DNA from: Chitinophagales bacterium
Lineage (GTDB): Bacteria; Bacteroidota; Bacteroidia; Chitinophagales; UBA2359
Assembly: GCA_020631035.1 (NCBI GenBank)
Contig: JAHDIA010000461.1
Coordinates: 1-5,317 of the forward strand
Length of the DNA: 5,317 nucleotides
Direction of reading: 5' to 3'
Numbering within the stretch: position 1 is the stretch's first letter; each line of letters begins with the position of its first letter. Under the pieces are notes generated by a model, which was not told the DNA's origin, made no database searches, and was given only the letters and a program-made list of their open reading frames with translations. Shown here one piece after another: positions 1-4,445 of the stretch. The position numbers were made by a program, and so were the translations under genes.

Positions 1-839
1 TTGATAAAGCTCAAAGGCATATCAAACTCAAAATTGGTTACCTCAAAACGACTAAAAAAATCGTCTACAAAAGTGGTTCCATCTACCTGAATTTCGATGT
101 GTTTGTCATCAATAACCCCGGTAGATTTGTTACGACCAACCACTCTGGCCAAAACATGTGCTTCTTCGGGAGCACTGTCATATAAGTGAGGAGTAGGAAT
201 GCGCTGGTCAAAACCACCATTGCTTCCTACTGGAGGCAAATCTGTCAAGTCACGGATAACCGAACTGGTGTAGCCTTCTCCCTCATCAAAAGTAGAAAAA
301 TAACTAAAGGCCCCACTTACATAGTAAGGCTCACCAAAGTGAAACGTATTATCAGTTACCAAAACAGATTCATGCATAAAGTACTCCTCAGCTGGAGGCG
401 CATTGCTGATGTCATTGGCAACATCTTCAAACCTTTCATGAGAACCAGAGGCATCAGATACTAAAAAATAAGTACTTCCTTTAGAGAATAAACTGGTATG
501 ATCTTGTAATTGCTTGTCTGGAGTAGCAAACAATTTTGTATCCAGTTCGCCATCGTTTCTTTGACCATAAAATTCTATGTAATCACCAGGTCCAAAAGAA
601 CCATTGGTACTCACATAAATGGGTATTTGCTCCCCTTTGTAAAACAACTTAAAGTCGGAGCCTTGCAATCCTATACCTGAGCCAGATAGTGCCGCATAGG
701 AGAGACGGTGAATCCCTGTTTCTTCAGTCTGAAACTTATAATAAGTCTTGGAAAAGTCTATCCATTCATTATTATACTGTGATTGTAACAGAATTGGAAT
801 TAGGAATAAAACAATTAGAAATAGTTTTAATTTCTTCAT
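1..839 (-). CDS. Partial N-terminus of a C25 (gingipain-family) peptidase-like exported protein
   Basis: An open frame of 279 codons runs from an ATG at 839 off the left edge without a stop. Residues 1-20 are a clear signal peptide: MKKLK, then a hydrophobic core to about residue 18, with likely cleavage near LLQS|Q. The mature part begins NNEWIDFSKTYYKF (residues 23-36) and continues with a segment of the type 'GIHRLSY.AL...GI', 'FKLFYKGEQIPIYVST' (63-78) and 'GDYIEFYGQRNDGELD' (85-100). This is the pattern I know from the N-terminal prodomain of large Bacteroidota proteins with a peptidase C25 domain, which are usually secreted through the type IX system and include PorU-like sortases. The catalytic domain and any C-terminal sorting domain lie outside the window, so activity cannot be verified. 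The start lacks a Shine-Dalgarno sequence, as is usual for the phylum. It is divergent from the ABC operon and there is no sign of a functional link. The C25 assignment is family recognition from the prodomain only. Confidence 0.7.
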   Translation of the reverse strand, partial: MKKLKLFLIVLFLIPILLQSQYNNEWIDFSKTYYKFQTEETGIHRLSYAALSGSGIGLQGSDFKLFYKGEQIPIYVSTNGSFGPGDYIEFYGQRNDGELDTKLFATPDKQLQDHTSLFSKGSTYFLVSDASGSHERFEDVANDISNAPPAEEYFMHESVLVTDNTFHFGEPYYVSGAFSYFSTFDEGEGYTSSVIRDLTDLPPVGSNGGFDQRIPTPHLYDSAPEEAHVLARVVGRNKSTGVIDDKHIEIQVDGTTFVDDFFSRFEVTNFEFDMPLSFI

Positions 840-989
840 CTGAAAGAAATGATATTTTGTTAAGAATTTATTTTCAAATATGTATAATGTGCTAAGTATT
901 ATTGTTAGTGATTGTATTTGTTTCCCGTTTCTATCAAATAGATATTCAATCTTTATAGATTGGTGCAGTTGCCTGTCATAATGTTCCTT

Positions 990-1005
990 TTGGTTTTCAA
1001 ACCAA
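990..1005. repeat. 16-bp dyad (TTGGTTT/AAACCAA)
   Basis: Perfect 7-bp arms TTGGTTT and AAACCAA flank a 2-base TC centre. A 2-base loop is too tight for a natural RNA hairpin, so a dimeric-regulator site is more likely if it is functional. It lies about 150 bp upstream of the C25-like gene start. No known regulator is identifiable. Confidence 0.35.
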
Positions 1006-1024
1006 TTTGCTCAAAATTAAAGAA

Positions 1025-1038
1025 TTAACATCTGTTAA
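1025..1038. repeat. 14-bp dyad (TTAACA/TGTTAA)
   Basis: Perfect 6-bp arms TTAACA and TGTTAA flank a TC centre, the same two central bases as the dyad at 990-1005; the centres are 34 bp apart. It could be an operator-like site. In AT-rich DNA a chance origin is quite possible. Confidence 0.3.
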
Positions 1039-1286
1039 AATGTCTTATATGTGAACCTTTGGCTTTTTGTGCAAAGATGAAGGATATATTTGTAACAAAC
1101 ACAAAGAAAAAACCTTATTTGTACTAGGAATTTGGACTCAAATAAGTCAGCTTCTATATTTAAATGTTTGATTAATACTAAGTTATCATTCTTTTTTTGT
1201 GTATAAATAAAAGAATTGTATAATGCACTTATAGGTTAGCTAAACAATTTACTGCAAAGATTCACATAAAAATTGAGATTTTTCTG

Positions 1287-1306
1287 AAGATTTGTACCTA
1301 AATCTT
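1287..1306. repeat. 20-bp inverted repeat (AAGATTT/AAATCTT)
   Basis: Perfect 7-bp arms AAGATTT (1287-1293) and AAATCTT (1300-1306) are separated by GTACCT. It has stem-loop geometry, but the stem is AT-only apart from one G-C pair and has no following T-run, so it is not called a terminator. Confidence 0.3.
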
Positions 1307-1327
1307 ACAAACTGAAAAATAAAAATG

Positions 1328-1357
1328 TTTGATATACTCAAATTTTAAATGAATTTG
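1328..1357 (+). promoter_or_regulatory. Weak candidate Bacteroidota-type promoter
   Basis: TTTG at 1328-1331 is followed after 18 bases by TGAATTTG at 1350-1357, which matches the Bacteroidota -7 consensus TAnnTTTG except at its second base. A start near 1361-1364 would give a plus-strand transcript of about 220 nt ending at the hairpin and T-run at 1542-1584. Low confidence, because such matches arise easily in this composition. Confidence 0.25.
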
Positions 1358-1476
1358 TTTGATTTTTGGGCAATGTATTGGATACTAGGCTACGTCTTGG
1401 TCTGGTTAACCAACGCATGTTGTGGGCTGCGTCTTAAAGTGCATCCTCCCGCTCATCCGACGCCTCTTTAATTGTT

Positions 1477-1526
1477 TAGATGGCGGGCATCTGAATACAT
1501 TCCACTTTGTTGATGCCCCCCATCTA
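1477..1526. repeat. Long inverted repeat, 15-bp arms, 20-base spacer
   Basis: AGATGGCGGGCATC (1478-1491) pairs with GATGCCCCCCATCT (1512-1525) with one mismatch, and T1477/A1526 extend the arms. Each arm is also a small hairpin by itself (AGATG/CATCT and GATG/CATC), so a single-stranded copy could fold as one long stem or two short ones. The same GATGCC/GGCATC words recur in the hairpin at 1542-1572. Confidence 0.6.
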
Positions 1527-1541
1527 TCTAGTATAGTGTAA

Positions 1542-1584
1542 GATGCGAGGCATTTTGGAAATGCCAGGCATCACAATTTTTTTT
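1542..1584 (+). terminator. Intrinsic-terminator-like hairpin with T8 run
   Basis: GATGC (1542-1546) pairs with GCATC (1568-1572), and GGCATTT (1549-1555) pairs with AAATGCC (1559-1565) around a TGG loop. The two stems are separated by a symmetric GA/AG internal loop. Eight Ts follow at 1577-1584, four bases after the stem, giving a plus-strand Rho-independent terminator shape. No plus-strand protein gene precedes it, so it would end either an unrecognised small RNA from this intergenic region or a leader transcript of the ABC operon, whose first codon is 226 bases downstream. It may instead be the end of a repeat element. Confidence 0.5.
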
Positions 1585-1642
1585 GGCGTGAAGCGGATGG
1601 AAAAGAGAATCGACACTGTCCAAAGCTTGCGATGCTTACGCC
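1585..1642 (+). repeat. Stem-loop with GGCGT(G)AAGC / GCTTACGCC arms
   Basis: GGCGTGAAGC (1585-1594) and GCTTACGCC (1634-1642) are complementary over nine pairs with one bulged G. The 39-base interior contains the smaller pair AAGC/GCTT. It starts immediately after the T-run of the preceding hairpin. This may be a structured leader or one module of a dispersed repeat; no riboswitch class is recognised. Confidence 0.35.
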
Positions 1643-1679
1643 CGATAGTAGCGGATATGGCGGCATTTTGTTATATTTC

Positions 1680-1707
1680 GTAGAGACATTGCACGCAACG
1701 TCTGTAC
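1680..1707. repeat. 28-bp imperfect palindrome (GTAGAGAC...GTCTGTAC)
   Basis: Eleven of 14 symmetric positions are complementary, with mismatches at 1683/1704, 1688/1699 and the central 1693/1694. The core is TTGCACGCAA. It resembles the GTAGAGAC...GTCTCTAC palindromes that I recall as dispersed repeats in Bacteroidota and cyanobacterial genomes. It lies 103 bases upstream of the ABC operon and shares GTAGAGA and CACG with the repeats after the operon. Confidence 0.6.
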
Positions 1708-1810
1708 TTGTGTAGCGGTGAAGCGAAATATTGCCTAGTCGCCATAGCAGCGGATAGCGGGGACACACAAAGAATCGAAGAACCAAACGTTCCGTACAAG
1801 AAAAAAAATT

Positions 1811-2458
1811 ATGCTTATTACCCAAAACTTGACCTATTCTTACAACCGCAATACCCAATTTGCCTTTCCCGATTTGGATTCTACAGGGCTGGATTCTCTA
1901 CTGATTTTGGGACCCTCAGGTTGTGGCAAATCAACCTTCTTACATTTACTTGGAGGATTGCTCAAACCAGATAGCGGACGTATTGAGTTAAATAAGACAG
2001 ACTTGACGGCCCTTAATGGAAGGGCTTTGGATAAATTTAGAGGGCAAAACATAGGCATCATTTTCCAAAAATCACATTTGATTGCAGCTTTGAGTGTGTG
2101 GGACAATCTCAAAATGCCCTGCCATTTGGGAAATACCACCTTTGACAAACAATTGGCGAATGATTTGCTTGAAAAATTAAACATTCAAGCACACAAAAAC
2201 AAAAAACCATTTCGACTCAGTCAAGGTGAGCAACAAAGGGTCAATATTGCCCGTGCCTTGATGAATCGACCCAAAATTGTCTTGGCAGATGAACCCACTT
2301 CTAGCTTAGATGATCGCAATTGTTTGGAGGTTATTGACCTACTCAAAACTCAGGCGAAAGAACACCAAGTACAACTCATTATAGTCACCCACGACAACCG
2401 ACTAAAAGAGGTGTTTGCCAAGCAAATAGAATTGATGCCACAACAAACAACACACTGA
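1811..2458 (+). CDS. ABC transporter ATP-binding protein, LolD/MacB-like (zinc-locus type)
   Basis: This is a 215-residue nucleotide-binding domain of normal length for a stand-alone LolD/MacB-class ATPase. Visible motifs in order: aromatic A-loop region YSY (9-11), Walker A GPSGCGKST (34-42), Q-loop FQ (85-86), signature LSQGEQQR (136-143; the usual LSGGQ reads LSQGE), Walker B IVLADEP with catalytic Glu161, D-loop SSLD (164-167) and switch His194. All catalytic residues are present. It would sit on the cytoplasmic face and power the permease encoded next, whose ATG begins two bases after this stop, so translation is probably coupled. The start is preceded by an A-run rather than a Shine-Dalgarno. 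It is the first gene of the three-gene operon. Gene order matches the PA4064-PA4066 type zinc-limitation loci, so metal homeostasis is the likely role; from this sequence alone, lipoprotein or macrolide-type LolD/MacB partners could not be excluded. Confidence 0.93.
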   Translation: MLITQNLTYSYNRNTQFAFPDLDSTGLDSLLILGPSGCGKSTFLHLLGGLLKPDSGRIELNKTDLTALNGRALDKFRGQNIGIIFQKSHLIAALSVWDNLKMPCHLGNTTFDKQLANDLLEKLNIQAHKNKKPFRLSQGEQQRVNIARALMNRPKIVLADEPTSSLDDRNCLEVIDLLKTQAKEHQVQLIIVTHDNRLKEVFAKQIELMPQQTTH

Positions 2459-2460
2459 TT

Positions 2461-3798
2461 ATGAATATTTTAAAATTAAGTTGGGCATATTTGAAAGCCA
2501 AGCCTCTATCAAGCTTGTTGAGTGTATTGCTTTTGGCAATGGCCATTGGAATCATCTCTCTTTTGCTGATGTTGAACAAGCAATTTGAAGGACAGTTTAC
2601 CAAAAATATTAAGGGGGTTGATATGGTGTTGGGAGCCAAAGGCAGTCCCTTGCAACTCATTTTGTCAAGTATCTACCATATTGATGCACCAACAGGCAAT
2701 ATTTCTTACAAACAAGCCAAAGGTATTCTCAAAAATCCACTGGTCGAAAAAGGTATTCCTCTAGCATATGGTGATGCCTATAAAGGATATAGAATTGTAG
2801 GAACCAATCAATTGTATCCCCAACATTACAATGCCCAGATTAAAGAGGGGAGGGAGTGGGAAAAAGATTTTGAGGTAAGCATTGGTGCCAATACAGCCGA
2901 AAATCTGGGTCTAAAAATTGGAGATCAGTTTTTTAGCTCCCACGGCTTACTCGATGATACCCATAAACACGAATCACAAGCCTATACAGTTTGTGGTATT
3001 TATGAACGCAGCAATACCGTCATTGACCAGCTCATTTTGGGTAGTATTGCCAGTGTCTGGAAAATTCATGACGAAAGCCATCACGAACATGGGGAACATG
3101 ACAGTCACGAACACCATGAACACGATGGGCATGAACACCACGAACACGATGGGCATGAACACCACGAACACGATGGGCAGGAACACCACGAACACGATGC
3201 CTCGACAAGTTCAACTACTGAGGTTGCTGAGTCTGTCAAAGCAGAGCCTGATAATGCAGAAATTACAGCTATGTTGGTCAAGTTCCGTAGTCCAATGGGT
3301 TTGATGCAGTTACCACGAATGGTCAATGAACAAACCCCAATGATGGCGGCGCTGCCCTCTATTGAAGTCAACCGTCTGTTTAGTCTATTTGGGGTGGGGA
3401 TGGATATGCTCAAACTCTTGGCATACACCATTATGTTTATTTCTGCCATCAGTGTATTTGTGTCACTTTTTAATTCACTCAAAGAACAACGCTATGAATT
3501 GGCACTAATGCGTTCGATGGGAGCATCAAGAGCCTATTTGTTTGCCCTTATTGTTTTGGAAGGTTTGGTTTTGGCACTATTGGGCTTGCTTAGTGGAATT
3601 TTATTGAGTCGTATTGGCTTATATGTGGTGTCAAACTTTGTTAAATCGGACTACCATTATAATCTTTCAGTAGGTGGATTTGTCAAAGAGGAGTTATATT
3701 TGTTTGGCATAACACTGATTTTAGGGATTGTCGCTGCCGTCATTCCAGCTATTATGGCTTATCGAACCGACATTGCCAAGACTTTGTCAGCCAATTAA
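2461..3798 (+). CDS. MacB/FtsX-like ABC permease with His-rich repeat loop, putative zinc-related
   Basis: This 445-residue protein has four predicted membrane segments at about 17-38, 317-340, 359-382 and 412-434: the one-plus-three FtsX/MacB topology with a large extracytoplasmic domain between segments 1 and 2. Residues 54-81 (DMVLGAKGSPLQL..., with IYHIDAPTGNI) are the hallmark I associate with permeases of the PA4065/zrg type. The FtsX-like part has the typical RYELALMRSMGASR (344-357). Inserted in the periplasmic domain at 203-246 is a segment with 20 His and 17 Asp/Glu in 44 residues, including four tandem copies of HEHHEHDG-like octapeptides, a plausible multi-site zinc binder. Family logic (type VII ABC, mechanotransmission) suggests it drives periplasmic conformational work rather than forming a classic import channel. 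Direct metal import, efflux or chaperone release are all still open. It is flanked by its ATPase (2-base gap) and the DUF3299-like gene (20-base gap). Confidence 0.88.
   Translation: MNILKLSWAYLKAKPLSSLLSVLLLAMAIGIISLLLMLNKQFEGQFTKNIKGVDMVLGAKGSPLQLILSSIYHIDAPTGNISYKQAKGILKNPLVEKGIPLAYGDAYKGYRIVGTNQLYPQHYNAQIKEGREWEKDFEVSIGANTAENLGLKIGDQFFSSHGLLDDTHKHESQAYTVCGIYERSNTVIDQLILGSIASVWKIHDESHHEHGEHDSHEHHEHDGHEHHEHDGHEHHEHDGQEHHEHDASTSSTTEVAESVKAEPDNAEITAMLVKFRSPMGLMQLPRMVNEQTPMMAALPSIEVNRLFSLFGVGMDMLKLLAYTIMFISAISVFVSLFNSLKEQRYELALMRSMGASRAYLFALIVLEGLVLALLGLLSGILLSRIGLYVVSNFVKSDYHYNLSVGGFVKEELYLFGITLILGIVAAVIPAIMAYRTDIAKTLSAN
3079..3201 (+). repeat. 24-bp tandem repeat encoding the His-rich loop
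   Basis: Four tandem 24-bp units lie at 3106-3129, 3130-3153, 3154-3177 and 3178-3201, each encoding a variant of HEHHEHDG. Units 2 and 3 are identical, unit 1 differs by silent changes (CAC/CAT), and the last unit starts Gln and ends Ala. A degenerate 27-base precursor (HHEHGEHDS) occupies 3079-3105. The near-identical DNA points to recent in-frame duplication, and a repeat with a unit divisible by three can expand or shrink without breaking the gene. Confidence 0.9.
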
Positions 3799-3818
3799 AT
3801 CGTAAAATAATTACTTAA

Positions 3819-4280
3819 ATGTTTAAGAAATACATTGCTTTTTTCGCCATTGCTTTAACAATACTTTTTTCCAGCCAAATCCTCAACGCCCAAAAAGAGA
3901 TAGATTGGGATTTGTTGGCAGATTACAACTTTGAATTACAGTTTGATGAGGAGAGTGAACTCTATTTTAGACAACCCCTTTTTAGCAAGAAAGTCAAAAA
4001 ACTAAAAGACCAAGATGTGTACATCACAGGCTATATGATTCCAGTCGATGTCTCTTCCAATTATTATGTTTTATCGGCCTTCCCCTTTGCCAATTGTTTC
4101 TTTTGTGGTGCAGCAGGTCCTGAAACAGTCATCGAACTCAAACTCAAACCAGGACATCGCCGTTTTAAGACCGACGAGCGACTCACCATCCGAGGTGTAT
4201 TCAAACTAAATGCAATGGATATGTACCAATTGAGCTATCTTATGCATGAAGCCGAAGTTTACGAACCCCCAAAACAGTAG
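3819..4280 (+). CDS. DUF3299-like secreted protein with CxxC motif
   Basis: A 153-residue protein with an N-terminal signal peptide (MFKKY, hydrophobic 6-17, likely cleavage after LNA at 24). There is no Cys at the cleavage site, so it is probably soluble and periplasmic rather than a lipoprotein. The compact domain has 'DVYITGYMIPVD' (66-77) and 'FANCFFCGAAGPETVIEL' (90-107), followed by a beta-rich 'RLTIRGVFKL' (121-130). This is the DUF3299 layout: a GYxxPL-like strand followed by a conserved cysteine-bearing loop. Cys93 and Cys96 could bind metal or be redox-active. Function is unknown. In Gammaproteobacteria the family member is encoded with the same ATPase and permease in zinc-limitation loci (PA4066 in Pseudomonas), so it is likely a partner of the transporter. 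It is third in the operon, 20 bases after the permease stop. A palindromic repeat begins at its final codons. Confidence 0.8.
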   Translation: MFKKYIAFFAIALTILFSSQILNAQKEIDWDLLADYNFELQFDEESELYFRQPLFSKKVKKLKDQDVYITGYMIPVDVSSNYYVLSAFPFANCFFCGAAGPETVIELKLKPGHRRFKTDERLTIRGVFKLNAMDMYQLSYLMHEAEVYEPPKQ

Positions 4281-4301
4281 AGAGCATTCACGAATGCTCT
4301 C
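4280..4301 (+). terminator. Strong hairpin directly after the operon, no T-run
   Basis: Arms GAGAGCATTC (4280-4289) and GAATGCTCTC (4292-4301) are perfectly complementary; as RNA, nine pairs would close a CACG tetraloop. It overlaps the final base of the stop codon. It lacks a following T-run, so it is more plausibly a 3' mRNA-stabilising element or a repeat-derived structure than a classical Rho-independent terminator. No better terminator is visible before the convergent gene. Confidence 0.4.
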
Positions 4302-4353
4302 GAACCCGAACCACCAAGTAAAATTCACGAATTCTCTCACACCCAATCCCGTA

Positions 4354-4375
4354 GAGAGCATTCACGAATGCTCTC
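4354..4375. repeat. Second copy of the strong hairpin
   Basis: The same 10-bp arms as at 4280-4301 recur here, 74 bases downstream and identical. On the minus strand it would sit in the 3' region of the HMG-CoA lyase transcript, so the paired hairpins could protect or delimit both convergent mRNAs. Confidence 0.6.
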
Positions 4376-4445
4376 GAACCCGAACCACCAGGTAATTAAG
4401 GAATAAGGACCACCCAGAAATCTTGAATTTTCAATCTTAAATCTA

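Larger units (their letters stand above)
840..1380. other. AT-rich divergent intergenic region, left part
   Basis: I find no credible gene on either strand in these 541 bases; short frames are interrupted and resemble nothing. The stretch is strongly AT-rich and must contain the promoter of the minus-strand C25-like gene. It holds three short dyads, listed separately, and one weak plus-strand promoter candidate near 1328-1357. Several partial matches to the Bacteroidota -7 box occur, which is expected by chance in such AT-rich DNA. Confidence 0.6.
1381..1810. repeat. GC-richer mosaic of inverted repeats upstream of the ABC operon
   Basis: Composition changes sharply at about 1381 from very AT-rich to near-balanced DNA. 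The block contains many nested dyads: TGGTTAACCA (1403-1412), CAAC/GTTG around GCAT (1411-1422), GCGTC (1429-1433) with GACGC (1459-1463), the 15-bp pair at 1477-1526, the hairpin with T-run at 1542-1584, GGCGTGAAGC (1585-1594) with GCTTACGCC (1634-1642), and the 28-bp palindrome at 1680-1707. AGCGGAT(A) recurs at 1592, 1650 and 1749. Frames within it have no domain-like character and are not called genes. It looks like dispersed intergenic repeat elements, which I believe are frequent in Bacteroidota chromosomes, rather than coding DNA. Its right end must include the ABC operon promoter, which I could not locate. Confidence 0.5.
4277..4395. repeat. Three-unit, 37-bp-period palindromic repeat
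   Basis: Two 45-bp copies at 4277-4321 and 4351-4395 agree at 44 positions, with the first 40 identical. Between them is a degenerate copy sharing ATTCACGAAT and CTCTC. The ATTCACGAAT core recurs at 4286, 4323 and 4360, exactly 37 bases apart. The array starts on the last two codons of the DUF3299-like gene, including its TAG stop. Only three units, palindromic within each unit, with no spacers or cas genes, so it is not a CRISPR array. Confidence 0.9.

Noticed and set aside
1012..1019. CAAAATTA, a perfect reverse-strand match to TAnnTTTG (-7 box) for the C25-like gene
   Set aside because: No TTG element at suitable distance upstream and a 170-base leader would result. A chance match is quite likely in AT-rich DNA.
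1393..1440. Integron attC-like site around GTTAAC and the following dyads
   Set aside because: Core-site arrangement with paired R and L boxes is not present and no cassette or integrase is in the window.
1667..1680. TTTTGTTATATTTCG region as a Zur-box half site for the zinc-type operon
   Set aside because: Only one half resembles GTTATA-type Zur sites and no inverted partner is present, so no Zur operator can be claimed.
1571..1858. Open frame of 95 codons on the minus strand
   Set aside because: It spans repeat-like intergenic DNA, antisense to the ABC ATPase start, and has no domain or hydrophobic pattern. It looks like a by-product of the repeat element.
1708..1974. Open frame of 88 codons on the plus strand
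   Set aside because: Overlaps the well-supported ATPase start in another frame, and its first part lies in the repeat mosaic. No recognisable domain.
2974..3482. Long frames on the minus strand across the His-rich repeat
   Set aside because: Periodic DNA keeps several frames open on both strands; the low-complexity products (V/F-rich, CSWCS repeats) are shadows of the permease.
4277..4395. Possible CRISPR array
   Set aside because: Direct repeats are internally palindromic with 37-bp spacing of the core, but only three units exist, the middle one is degenerate, there are no unique spacers, and no cas genes are in view.
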